From JAXGPP01 sp964436865 (GTDB taxonomy: Bacteria; Planctomycetota; Planctomycetia; Pirellulales; Thermoguttaceae), in assembly GCA_964436865.1 (NCBI GenBank), contig CAYTFK010000062.1:1-25854 (forward strand): DNA of 25,854 nt. Reading direction: 5' to 3'. Position numbers and translations under genes: made by a program. The notes below the pieces were generated by a model. The model was not told where the DNA came from. It was given only the letters and a program-made list of their open reading frames with translations, and did not search any database. Positions 14,782 through 22,391 of the stretch are shown here, one piece after another. Numbering within the stretch: position 1 is the stretch's first letter; each line of letters starts with the position of its first letter.

Positions 14782-17700
14782 ATGGCTTCTCCGCGCAAGA
14801 AGGATTCTCGATCCGGTAGATCCGACCTCTCCCGAGCCGCCCATCGGCGGATCCGCGGCTTGCGACTGGAACCGCTGGAAGAACGGCAATTGCTTTCCAG
14901 CGTGCCCGTATTGCTCGGCGTCAACGCGCAACGGCCGCTTGATCCGGTGGCGGTCAAAGCGGCTCCCCAGCAAATCGACCCGTCGGTGTTCTTCATCGAC
15001 GACAACGCCAACCTGGGCACGGGTACGGTGACGGTGAGTTATCCGGCCGGCGCTACGGCGAGCGAGAAGCTGACGGTAAACAACGTCGGCGATATCACGC
15101 TCGTCGGCAGCGATGTTAATTACGATTTCGGCGCTGGCGGCGGAGGCGTGAAGAAGATCGGCGAGATCGACGCAGCCGACGACGGCAACAGCGGAGCGCC
15201 GCTGGAGATCGATCTTACGGCCGATGCCACGCCGGAGGCTGTCGATGCCTTGATTGAGGCCTTGGCCTACCAGTACACCGGCGCCGGCGATCCACCGGAC
15301 ACGCAAACAGTCCGCTTGGTGGTCGACGACGGCAGCGACGGCGCCAGCGCGCCGCGTTTGGTGACCCTGCTCATGCCCGGTCCAAGCACCCGGGACTACG
15401 GCGACGCTCCGGACGTCTACCGCGCTTCGGCCGGCGTTGCGGAAGACGCCAGTCACACCGCCACGGGGCCGATGCTCGGGACCCGCGATGCCGAATCAGC
15501 GGCCAATCCATCGGCCGGGGCCGATGGCGATGACACCACCGGCACCGATGACGAAGACGGCGTGACCTTCCCGCTGGTGAGCGGTGGCCAGTTTCAGATC
15601 CGCCAGGGCAACTGGACGACCGCGACGGTGACCGCATCGGCGCCCGGCCAGTTGCGCGGCTGGATCGACTTCAACGCCGACGGCGCGTGGACATCGAGCG
15701 AGCGCATCATCTCGCAGCCGCTGGTGGCCGGCGACAACACGGTGGTGTTCTTCGTTCCGGCCGACGCGGAGATCGGCGACACTTTCGCCCGTTTCCGTTT
15801 CAGCACCGCGGCAGCGTCGACACCTTTCGGTGCGGCGGCTGACGGCGAGGTCGAAGACTACCGCCTGAGCATCGTGGCCGGTGTAGCCGAGGAGTTTGAC
15901 TTTGGCGATGCGCCAAGCAACCGCTATCCTACGCTTGGCGAAGACAACGGAGCGCGGCATTTGATCGCCGCCGGGCCGACGCTCGGCACCGCTCCGGACG
16001 CTGAATCGGACGCCCAGGATGATGATGGTGCGGATGAGGACGGCGTGACCTTTCCGGCGGTGCTGATGGTCGGTGAGACGGCATCGGTCAGTGTTCGCAA
16101 CGTCGGCGCGGGGCTGCTCAGCGCGTGGATCGATTTCAACGGAGACGGCGACTGGAACGACGCGGGGGAGCAGATCTTCGATGATCAGGTGCTCACGGAA
16201 CTGGCCCCCGGAGAAGTGCACACATTCCAGGTGAGCGTGCCCGATACGGGCTTCGAGGGCACGACCTACGCCCGGTTCCGCATCAGCACGGCGGGCGGGC
16301 TTTCGCCAACCGGCCGCGCCGAGAACGGCGAGGTCGAGGACTACGAAGTCACGATCGAGAAGCCGCTGCTCGACTTTGGCGACGCCGACAGCACAACCTA
16401 CCCGACGCTTCGTGCCGACAACGGCGCCCGGCATATTGCCGTGGGACCGCGGCTGGGCAATGCCCGCGATGTAGAGAGCGATGGGCAGGAGAGCGACGAT
16501 CTGGATCTGGATGGCAACGATGAAGACGGCGTGGTCTTCGCCACGCCGATCATCCCCAGCCAGGAGGCGACGATCACCGTGAGCGTTACCGGCGCGCCGG
16601 GCAAGCTCAACGCCTGGATCGACTACAACAACGATGGCGACTGGGACGACCCGGAAGAGCAGGTATTCACCGATCGAGATGTGGCCCTTGGGGCGAACTC
16701 GCTCACGTTCACGGTCCTTTCAACGTCGGCGACCGGCCAGCTCGCTTCGCGGTTCCGTCTGAGCACCACAACCGGCCTGGGGACAACCGGTCTGGCAAAT
16801 GACGGCGAAGTGGAAGACTACTTGATCACCGTGTCGCCATTGGTGCTCGAATGGGACTTCGGCGACGCACCCGACCAGCCGGCCGGAGCGGAGCGCTCCG
16901 AGGACGCCTATCCGACCCTGGAAGAAAACGATGGCGCCCGACACGCTCCCGCCGGACCGATGCTCGGCACGCGCCGCGACATCGAGGCGGACGGGCAGCC
17001 CAACGCCAATGCCCTGGGCGACGATCTGGCGGGCGGTCCGGACGACGAGGACGGAGTGACGTTCTCCACCTCGCTGGCGCCGGGCCAGCAGGCCACGGTA
17101 GCAGTCAATGTGTCGGCTGCCGCACGGCTGGACGCATGGATCGACTTCGACCAGCAGGGGGGATGGGAAACCGGCGAGAAGATCTTCAACAATGTAGCGC
17201 TTGTGGCCGGAAACAACGACTTGACGTTCATGGTGCCGGCGGGCGCCGTGCAGGGCGCCACCTACGCCCGGTTCCGTGTGAGCACCACCGGCGGATTGGC
17301 GCCGACCGGAGCGGCCCTGGACGGCGAGGTGGAAGACTACCGCGTCAATATTGGTACTGCGGCGATTGAGGAGGACTTCAACGACGGCAACGATGGACCG
17401 TTCACGCCGCGGACTGGCAACTGGAGCGTCGTCGGCCAGGAGTACCTCGCCCAGCGGCAAGCCGGCAGCTCGACGGTGATCAGCACGCTTCAGACGGACA
17501 CAGCGCTGCCGGAGAACCTCGACGTCCGCGTCACATTCAACGCCGATCCGGCCACCGCTACCAGGTGGAGCAACGCGTTCATCATCTTCGACTACAACAG
17601 TCCCACTGACTTTAAGTTCGCCGGCGCGTTTGTGGGGATCAACCGTTGGGTGATCGGGCACATGACTGACCGCGGCTACAAGATCGATTCGTCATTCCGC

Positions 17701-17916
17701 CAGCAAGTCAATGCGGGCACCGATTACGATATGCAGGTGCTTCTGGAAGGAAACCAGGTAACGCTGCGGTCGCGGACCAGCCCGTCGAGCTCTTACGAGA
17801 CGAAAACGTCGTTCATCTTCGACAGCGTCGACGATTTCACCGGCGGGCAGATCGGCCTGGCCACTTTGCGTGCTTCTACGCGGTTCGACGATTTCTCCGC
17901 CAGAGAGATTGTCTGA
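14782..17916 (+). CDS. Large secreted LEPR-XLL-type protein with cadherin-like domain, four GEVED repeats and a LamG-like end
   Basis: A 1044-residue protein. It opens with a basic leader and the motif LEPLEERQLLS (about residues 29-39), found at the start of many giant exported planctomycete proteins. Residues about 65-195 resemble a cadherin-like domain (ATPEAVDALIEALAYQYTG). Four tandem repeats of about 155 residues start near 205, 373, 531 and 692. Each begins D(Y/F)GDA, contains GxxLG, DEDGVxF and WIDFNxDGxW, and ends GEVEDY. The acidic Asn/Asp segments look calcium-binding. Residues about 865-1044 form a LamG/concanavalin-like domain (AFIIFDYNSPTDFKFAG). No anchoring segment is visible at the C-terminus. 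The likely role is surface or extracellular structure and adhesion. It has its own promoter and a strong terminator. Confidence 0.88.
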   Translation: MASPRKKDSRSGRSDLSRAAHRRIRGLRLEPLEERQLLSSVPVLLGVNAQRPLDPVAVKAAPQQIDPSVFFIDDNANLGTGTVTVSYPAGATASEKLTVNNVGDITLVGSDVNYDFGAGGGGVKKIGEIDAADDGNSGAPLEIDLTADATPEAVDALIEALAYQYTGAGDPPDTQTVRLVVDDGSDGASAPRLVTLLMPGPSTRDYGDAPDVYRASAGVAEDASHTATGPMLGTRDAESAANPSAGADGDDTTGTDDEDGVTFPLVSGGQFQIRQGNWTTATVTASAPGQLRGWIDFNADGAWTSSERIISQPLVAGDNTVVFFVPADAEIGDTFARFRFSTAAASTPFGAAADGEVEDYRLSIVAGVAEEFDFGDAPSNRYPTLGEDNGARHLIAAGPTLGTAPDAESDAQDDDGADEDGVTFPAVLMVGETASVSVRNVGAGLLSAWIDFNGDGDWNDAGEQIFDDQVLTELAPGEVHTFQVSVPDTGFEGTTYARFRISTAGGLSPTGRAENGEVEDYEVTIEKPLLDFGDADSTTYPTLRADNGARHIAVGPRLGNARDVESDGQESDDLDLDGNDEDGVVFATPIIPSQEATITVSVTGAPGKLNAWIDYNNDGDWDDPEEQVFTDRDVALGANSLTFTVLSTSATGQLASRFRLSTTTGLGTTGLANDGEVEDYLITVSPLVLEWDFGDAPDQPAGAERSEDAYPTLEENDGARHAPAGPMLGTRRDIEADGQPNANALGDDLAGGPDDEDGVTFSTSLAPGQQATVAVNVSAAARLDAWIDFDQQGGWETGEKIFNNVALVAGNNDLTFMVPAGAVQGATYARFRVSTTGGLAPTGAALDGEVEDYRVNIGTAAIEEDFNDGNDGPFTPRTGNWSVVGQEYLAQRQAGSSTVISTLQTDTALPENLDVRVTFNADPATATRWSNAFIIFDYNSPTDFKFAGAFVGINRWVIGHMTDRGYKIDSSFRQQVNAGTDYDMQVLLEGNQVTLRSRTSPSSSYETKTSFIFDSVDDFTGGQIGLATLRASTRFDDFSAREIV

Positions 17917-17945
17917 GAAACCGGCCGCCCGAGCTTGTGAATAAA

Positions 17946-17986
17946 GAGAGTGCCGCGGACCCGAGTCAGCGGCACTCTCGCGTTTT
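17946..17986. terminator. Strong, probably bidirectional intrinsic terminator
   Basis: GAGAGTGCCGC (17946-17956) pairs perfectly with GCGGCACTCTC (17969-17979) across a 12-base loop. On the plus strand GCGTTTT follows. On the minus strand the stem is followed by TTTATT. It lies between the ends of the GEVED gene (17916, plus) and the lipoprotein gene (18034, minus), so it can serve both. Confidence 0.85.
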
Positions 17987-18033
17987 CCGTTGATGCAGAA
18001 TCCGGGATTGCCCGAGACGACGCGAGTTTGCTC

Positions 18034-18651
18034 TTAGAAATCGTGCACCGAGATGCCCCAACTGACGTGGGCCGGGTGGTGGCGACGGTAATAGGGAGGC
18101 GGATAGTAACAGGGCGGCGGGCCATAGACGTGCTCTTCCACGATCACGGGCGGGGGGGCTACCGGTTGCACAACGACCGGTCGCGGAGGCGGCCCCTCTT
18201 GCATTGCCCGAATCACCGAGACCGGCACGCCCTGCTGCTTGAGCATCACGAGTTCCTGGGGGCCGGGCACTCGCGCGACGCCATTGGAGCGGACGTGATT
18301 GACGATCAGCTCCTCGTCCACGCCGGCCTGACTCATCATCACCACGTCGTCAACAGTCACCGCGCCGGCGCGGATTTCGCGCCCCATATGCTGGGCGATC
18401 ATGGCCCGGTTCCGGGCCTCGACTTCATCCATTCCGCTCCCCACCGCGGCACCGCCGAGGGCTCCTACCCCGGCCCCGATTGCCGCTCCCGCCGCAGTGC
18501 TTCCCAAGGCGTTGCCCACCACAGCGCCGGTGCCGGCGCCGAGCAGGCCGCCAACCAGGGCCCCGCGGTCGGCGTGGTAGGGGGAGTTGCAGCCTGCGGA
18601 CGCCATCGCGAACAGGTAGAGGGCCAACACGTGTATGAAGCGGCGGGTCAT
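18034..18651 (-). CDS. Glycine-zipper lipoprotein
   Basis: A 205-residue protein with a lipoprotein signal peptide: MTRRFIHVLALYLFAMASAG followed by C21, the predicted lipidated cysteine. Residues about 30-73 are a glycine zipper with repeated GxxxG spacing (GGLLGAGTGAVVGNALG), as in Gly-zipper outer-membrane lipoproteins. Residues about 75-150 are a charged helical region. The C-terminus is rich in Pro, Tyr and His (PPPCYYPPPYYRRHH). The start at 18651 is chosen over longer frames because AAGGA precedes it and the lipobox lies at the right distance. The gene has its own promoter and is divergent from the transsulfuration operon. A role in the cell envelope is likely; the exact function is unknown. 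Confidence 0.85.
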   Translation of the reverse strand: MTRRFIHVLALYLFAMASAGCNSPYHADRGALVGGLLGAGTGAVVGNALGSTAAGAAIGAGVGALGGAAVGSGMDEVEARNRAMIAQHMGREIRAGAVTVDDVVMMSQAGVDEELIVNHVRSNGVARVPGPQELVMLKQQGVPVSVIRAMQEGPPPRPVVVQPVAPPPVIVEEHVYGPPPCYYPPPYYRRHHPAHVSWGISVHDF

Positions 18652-18733
18652 ACGGAGTCCTTTCCGGACGATCTTGGCGAGGGATTCCGTGTCGCAGCCA
18701 GCTTTCTCCGTGCCGCGGCAAGAAATCGGGCGG

Positions 18734-18762
18734 ATTATTGAGGCTTTGACGACTGGGGTCAA
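18734..18762 (-). promoter_or_regulatory. Putative promoter of the glycine-zipper lipoprotein gene
   Basis: On the minus strand, TTGACC (18762-18757), a 17-base spacer and AATAAT (18739-18734) lie 82 bases upstream of the ATG at 18651. Each hexamer has one mismatch from consensus. Confidence 0.65.
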
Positions 18763-18829
18763 GAGAGATCGGGAGACTCAGGCGGAGCGGGGAAGAAACA
18801 TCGCTTTGGCAATTCCTTTGCTGACGTTC

Positions 18830-18858
18830 TTGATTCGCCAGTCGTGCGGCGGTAGAAT
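18830..18858 (+). promoter_or_regulatory. Putative promoter of the transsulfuration operon
   Basis: TTGATT (18830-18835), a 17-base spacer and TAGAAT (18853-18858) predict a transcript start near 18864-18868. That leaves a leader of about 190 bases before the first gene, containing an 11-codon ORF and a terminator. Confidence 0.65.
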
Positions 18859-18867
18859 GGCCGGCAG

Positions 18868-18903
18868 ATGGGATTTGCGGCCGCTTGCAGCCAGATCTGC
18901 TAA
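18868..18903 (+). CDS. Putative 11-residue cysteine leader peptide
   Basis: ATG at 18868 opens MGFAAACSQIC and stops at TAA (18901-18903). The TGC Cys codons are at positions 7 and 11, the second immediately before the stop. The start lies only about ten bases after the -10 box, so translation would be leaderless or nearly so. The ORF is inside the leader of a cystathionine-forming or -cleaving enzyme operon and upstream of an intrinsic terminator. Together these fit a ribosome-mediated cysteine attenuator. The ORF is short enough to arise by chance, so its reality rests on context. Confidence 0.45.
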   Translation: MGFAAACSQIC

Positions 18904-18998
18904 AGTGCCATCGTCGGCGGTGGTGCCGCCACCCCCGGTGATCCAACTTGAACGAAGCATGCCGCGACCGCCCCTGTGGCGCCTGTCGCGGTTTTTTT
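18895..18998 (+). promoter_or_regulatory. Candidate attenuator with alternative hairpins upstream of transsulfuration genes
   Basis: GTCGGCGG (18913-18920) can pair locally through GGCGG with CCGCC (18926-18930). It can also pair with CCGCGAC (18962-18968) with one bulged G. The second pairing would block the terminator stem CCGCGAC/GTCGCGG. In addition, GCAGAT (18864-18869) pairs with ATCTGC (18895-18900) across the leader ORF. These exclusive pairings are what a switchable leader needs. I could not assign it to a known riboswitch class by eye. Confidence 0.5.
18962..18998 (+). terminator. Intrinsic terminator inside the transsulfuration leader
   Basis: CCGCGAC (18962-18968) pairs with GTCGCGG (18985-18991). 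An inner CGCC/GGCG stem stacks beyond a small bulge. Seven consecutive T's follow (18992-18998). No plus-strand gene lies upstream back to the separate terminator at 17979, so it must act on the leader transcript of the gene that starts 59 bases later. Confidence 0.85.
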
Positions 18999-19057
18999 GT
19001 TCTTGGCCCAGCAACGCGGCAACGAACGAAGACAGGCCAGAAACACCGGAGTCGGAC

Positions 19058-20272
19058 ATGAGCACCACCCAACGCCCCAGCACCTCCCCCGCCAGTCCGG
19101 CACAGCCGGGCGGCTCGACGCTGGCCGTCCATGCCGGCGAAGAACGCCTCAAGCCGGGTTTTTCGATCACAGACCCGATCTTCTGCACCGCTACATACAC
19201 CTTTCCCGACACCCAGGCGGTGATCGACTTCGTCGCCGAAAAACAACCCCGCGAGGAATACGGCCGCTACGGCAACCCGACGGAGAAGACCGTAGAGCGC
19301 AAGCTGGCCGCTTTGGAGAACGCCGAGGCCGCCGTCATCTCTGCCACAGGCATGTCGGCCGTGGCGGGATTCTTGCTGGCCAAGTTGGAGGCGGGTGACG
19401 AGATCATCCTGTTCGACGAGTGTTATCACCGCAGCCGGGAATTCTGCACCAAGCACTTGGGCAAGTTCGGCGTCGTGACCCACCAGGTGAAGGTGGGCGA
19501 TTACGATGCCATGGAGGCGGCGATCAACCCGAAAACCAGGTTGCTGGTGAGCGAGTCTCCCACCAACCCCCACTTGAGCATCGTCGATCTCGATCGTTTC
19601 GCTTCGATCGGCCGCCGTCATGGCGTGGAAACGCTCATCGACGCCACGCTGGCCACCCCTTACAACGTCCGCCCGATCGAATGGGGCGTCGACTACGTGC
19701 TCCATTCATGCACGAAGTATCTCGCGGGACACAACGATGTTCTGGCGGGCGCAATCCTCGGCAGCCAGGAGAAACTCGAACCGGTCCGCAAACTCCGCGG
19801 CGTGATCGGCACCACCAATAGCTCGCACAACATGTACCTGCTGCTGCGCGGCCTCAAGACCTTTGAGCTGCGGATGCAACGCCATAACGAGAATGGCCAG
19901 CGCGTAGCCGAGTTTCTCGAAGGGCATCCGCGGGTGGAGAAGGTGTACTATCCGGGTTTGTCCAGCCACGCGTATTACAGCATCGCGCAGCAGACGATGC
20001 GCGGCTTTGGCGGCCTGGTGACCTTCCTCATTAAGGACGCCGACTGGCGGGAAACGGCCAACATTGTCGATGCGGTGCGCATTCCGCGGATCGGCCCGAG
20101 TCTGGGGGGAGTCGAATCGTTGATCGAACAGCCGATCGTGATGAGCTACCACGACTTCACCATCGAACAGCGGCGGGCGGTCGGGATTCCGGACAACATG
20201 ATCCGTCTCTCCTGCGGCATCGAGGACGCCGAAGACCTGATTGCCGATCTGGCGCAGGCGCTGGAGCGCTGA
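19058..20272 (+). CDS. PLP-dependent transsulfuration enzyme, cystathionine gamma-synthase-like
   Basis: A 404-residue cytoplasmic enzyme of the Cys/Met metabolism PLP family. K220 in SCTKYLAGHNDV is the Schiff-base lysine, and D195 in LIDATLAT should contact the pyridine nitrogen. YGRYGNPT (about 68-75) and SATGMSA (95-101) are phosphate- and cofactor-binding segments. GGVESLIEQP near the C-terminus is typical of gamma-synthases and gamma-lyases. Segment ECYHRSREFC is reminiscent of plant-type cystathionine gamma-synthases, which supports forward transsulfuration (an activated homoserine plus cysteine giving cystathionine). Donor specificity is not readable. The ATG at 19058 has CGGAG upstream. 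The next gene begins seven bases after the stop, so the pair is an operon behind the attenuator-like leader. Confidence 0.88.
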   Translation: MSTTQRPSTSPASPAQPGGSTLAVHAGEERLKPGFSITDPIFCTATYTFPDTQAVIDFVAEKQPREEYGRYGNPTEKTVERKLAALENAEAAVISATGMSAVAGFLLAKLEAGDEIILFDECYHRSREFCTKHLGKFGVVTHQVKVGDYDAMEAAINPKTRLLVSESPTNPHLSIVDLDRFASIGRRHGVETLIDATLATPYNVRPIEWGVDYVLHSCTKYLAGHNDVLAGAILGSQEKLEPVRKLRGVIGTTNSSHNMYLLLRGLKTFELRMQRHNENGQRVAEFLEGHPRVEKVYYPGLSSHAYYSIAQQTMRGFGGLVTFLIKDADWRETANIVDAVRIPRIGPSLGGVESLIEQPIVMSYHDFTIEQRRAVGIPDNMIRLSCGIEDAEDLIADLAQALER

Positions 20273-20279
20273 GCAGGCG

Positions 20280-21428
20280 ATGCAATTCCGCACCCGTGCG
20301 ATCCATGTGGGGAACGAGCGCGACCCGGCGACCGGGGCGGTGGTACGCCCGATCCATCTGGCGGCAACGTACGTCCAGCCGGGAGCGGGAGAGTGGGGCG
20401 AGTTCGACTATTCGCGGAGCGGAAACCCGACGCGCAAATCGCTCGAAGCGACGCTTGCTTCGCTCGAATCGGGCGCCGCCGCGCTGGCGTTCTCGTCGGG
20501 CATGGCGGCCACGCACGCCGTGACGATGCTCCTTGGCGCGGGCGATCACATCCTCGCGGGCACCGATATCTACGGCGGCACCTACCGATTGCTGCACAAG
20601 ATCGTCAATCGGTCGGGGATCGCGGTGAGCCTTGCTCCGGCGACCGACATTGCCGCGCTGGAGGCCGCGATCCGGCCGGAAACGAAGCTCATCTGGATCG
20701 AGAGCCCCGGTAACCCGTTGATGTCGATCACCGACATCGCCGCCTGCGCCGAGATCGCCCACCGGCACGGGGCGCTCTTGGGTGTCGACAACACATTCGC
20801 CACGCCGGTGCTCACGCGGCCGCTTGAACTTGGCGCCGATATCGTGATGCACTCAGCCACGAAGTACCTGGGAGGGCACAGCGACGTGTTGGGCGGCGCG
20901 CTGGTGGTTCGCGACCGCGAGTTGTACGACCGCCTCTATTTCATCCAGAATGCCACGGGGGCGGTGATGGCCCCACTGGAATCGTTCCTCTGCTCGCGCG
21001 GGATCAAGACGCTCGAGCTCCGCGTCCGCGAGCAGTGCCGCACCGCCGCCCGGCTGGCGGAGTCGCTGCGGGCCGATCGGCGGGTAAGCCGCGTGCTCTA
21101 TCCGGGTTTGGCGGATCACCGGGGACACCAACTCGCCAGCCGACAGATGCAGGGCGGATTCGGCGCGATGCTCAGTTTCGAGGTGGTCGGCGGCTTCGAT
21201 GCAGCAAAACGAGTGGTCGAATCGACGCAGCTTTTTCAGCTTGCCGTGAGCCTCGGCGCCGTCGAGTCGCTCATCGAGCAGCCGGCCTCGATGTCGCATG
21301 CCAGTTACGATCGCGCCGACCGCCTGGCCCACGGCATCGCCGACGGATTGATCCGTCTTTCGGTGGGTCTCGAAGACCCCGACGACCTTCAAGCCGACCT
21401 GGAGCAGGCGCTCATGCGGGCGGAATAG
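20280..21428 (+). CDS. PLP-dependent transsulfuration enzyme, cystathionine gamma-lyase/synthase-like
   Basis: A 382-residue paralogue of the preceding gene. K195 in HSATKYLGGHSDV is the PLP lysine, and D170 in LLGVDNTFATP is the pyridine-nitrogen ligand. YSRSGNPT (44-51) and FSSGMAATHAV (71-81) are cofactor-phosphate segments. GAVESLIEQPASMSHASY near the C-terminus resembles cystathionine gamma-lyases and gamma-synthases more than beta-lyases, which usually carry Tyr in place of this Glu. The start at 20280 is seven bases after the upstream stop, so translation may be coupled. The divergence of the two proteins suggests different steps rather than a recent duplication. One may make cystathionine and the other cleave it, but the assignment of direction is inference. 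Confidence 0.88.
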   Translation: MQFRTRAIHVGNERDPATGAVVRPIHLAATYVQPGAGEWGEFDYSRSGNPTRKSLEATLASLESGAAALAFSSGMAATHAVTMLLGAGDHILAGTDIYGGTYRLLHKIVNRSGIAVSLAPATDIAALEAAIRPETKLIWIESPGNPLMSITDIAACAEIAHRHGALLGVDNTFATPVLTRPLELGADIVMHSATKYLGGHSDVLGGALVVRDRELYDRLYFIQNATGAVMAPLESFLCSRGIKTLELRVREQCRTAARLAESLRADRRVSRVLYPGLADHRGHQLASRQMQGGFGAMLSFEVVGGFDAAKRVVESTQLFQLAVSLGAVESLIEQPASMSHASYDRADRLAHGIADGLIRLSVGLEDPDDLQADLEQALMRAE

Positions 21429-21492
21429 TCGCGGCCAGTTCACCGGCCCGACCCGTGGAACGGGCATCTCGCAAAAGGGATCTGAAGTCCGC

Positions 21493-22158
21493 CTACGGCT
21501 TTGAAACGCCGATCATGAGGATATTGGTCGGGGCGAGCACGTAGCGGTAGCCGGCCAGCCAGCGGAGCGGACCGAGGCGGGCCATCGCCGCGAGCGTCTT
21601 CGCGACCGCGCCTCGAAGGGGTTTGTTCTGTTGCCGGTGGCCGCCGAAAGTAAACGGGATCTTGCCGATCTCATCATCCAACGGCAGAAACTCGCCGGGG
21701 CGGGAGGTCGCCGCCACCCCGTCGTTGAATTCGAGGCTCGAGAACAGTCGCTTCACGCCGTGGTGGGTGAACCGCCAATAGTCTGCCGGGTAGCCGTGGT
21801 ATTTCCAGGCGAACGGCACCGAGATGCAGACATGGCCGCCGGGCCGCAGTAACCGGGAGAGGTTCTCGGCCATGCGAAACGGCTGTTCGCAGTGCTCCAG
21901 CACGCTCAGGCAAAAGATCGTGCCAAACCGTGTTCCGGCCAACCGGTGTTCGATCTCGTCGAACGGGGCCGCCATGTCGAGGGCCAAATCCACGCCGGGT
22001 CCGGGCTGCAGGTCGACGCCGAGATAGGATCCCCTCGCCGATAGCCGCGAACGGAGGTCTTGCGTGCTGCCGTAATCGCGGGCCCCGACCTCGAGAAACG
22101 GCGGTTCAAACCGGTCGAAGTAGCGTGAGAAGTACTGGAGTTGATTCGCATCGCCCAT
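21493..22158 (-). CDS. Class I SAM-dependent methyltransferase
   Basis: A 221-residue protein of the Methyltransf_11 type. Motif I is FLEVGARDYGS (residues 21-31), and the acidic residue at the end of strand 2 is D49 (YLGVDLQ). LSVLEHCEQPFRMAENLSRLLRPGGHV (about 84-110) holds the post-motif segments, and SVPFAWKYHGYPADYWRFT follows. The latter is common in methyltransferases encoded in glycan and lipopolysaccharide gene clusters. The ATG at 22158 has only a weak ribosome-binding site; longer frames lack motifs. The gene is divergent from the symporter and convergent with the transsulfuration operon. The substrate is unknown. SAM binding is family knowledge; a glycan acceptor is inference. Confidence 0.85.
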   Translation of the reverse strand: MGDANQLQYFSRYFDRFEPPFLEVGARDYGSTQDLRSRLSARGSYLGVDLQPGPGVDLALDMAAPFDEIEHRLAGTRFGTIFCLSVLEHCEQPFRMAENLSRLLRPGGHVCISVPFAWKYHGYPADYWRFTHHGVKRLFSSLEFNDGVAATSRPGEFLPLDDEIGKIPFTFGGHRQQNKPLRGAVAKTLAAMARLGPLRWLAGYRYVLAPTNILMIGVSKP

Positions 22159-22189
22159 GGTTGTCCGTCGTTGCGTTGGTGGTGTCGCC

Positions 22190-22218
22190 AGCCTAGCGGA
22201 TCGCAAACCGGGCTGCAA
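22190..22218 (-). promoter_or_regulatory. Putative promoter of the methyltransferase gene
   Basis: On the minus strand, TTGCAG (22218-22213), a 17-base spacer and TAGGCT (22195-22190) lie 31 bases before the ATG at 22158. The hexamers are weaker than in the other promoters listed. Confidence 0.4.
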
Positions 22219-22298
22219 AGGGTTACGGTCCTCGAAAAGTCCCGGCCGGTACGACCCCAACCGACCATCGCGCATCCCCCATTGCGCCGCCGGGTTGC

Positions 22299-22327
22299 TT
22301 GAACCGGAAATGCCAACCGCCTATACT
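22299..22327 (+). promoter_or_regulatory. Putative promoter of the symporter/GH9 operon
   Basis: TTGAAC (22299-22304), a 17-base spacer and TATACT (22322-22327) lie 64 bases upstream of the symporter ATG at 22392. Confidence 0.6.
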
Positions 22328-22391
22328 CGCCCTCCAAGGCGGCGCACCCGGCGTGCCGCCTCCTCTGAACACAACCTGGCGGAGGCAGGCG

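Noticed and set aside
18916..18930. T-box-like core (GGTGGTGCCGC) in the transsulfuration leader
   Set aside because: It differs from the T-box consensus at the invariant A. There are only about 50 bases between the predicted transcript start and this site, far too few for a specifier stem.
18635..19057. In-frame upstream extension of the first transsulfuration gene
   Set aside because: It would run through the promoter and terminator. The family-like sequence and the CGGAG site support ATG 19058.
21452..21464. CCCGT-GGA-ACGGG hairpin after the second transsulfuration gene
   Set aside because: Short stem and no T run, so it cannot be called a terminator.
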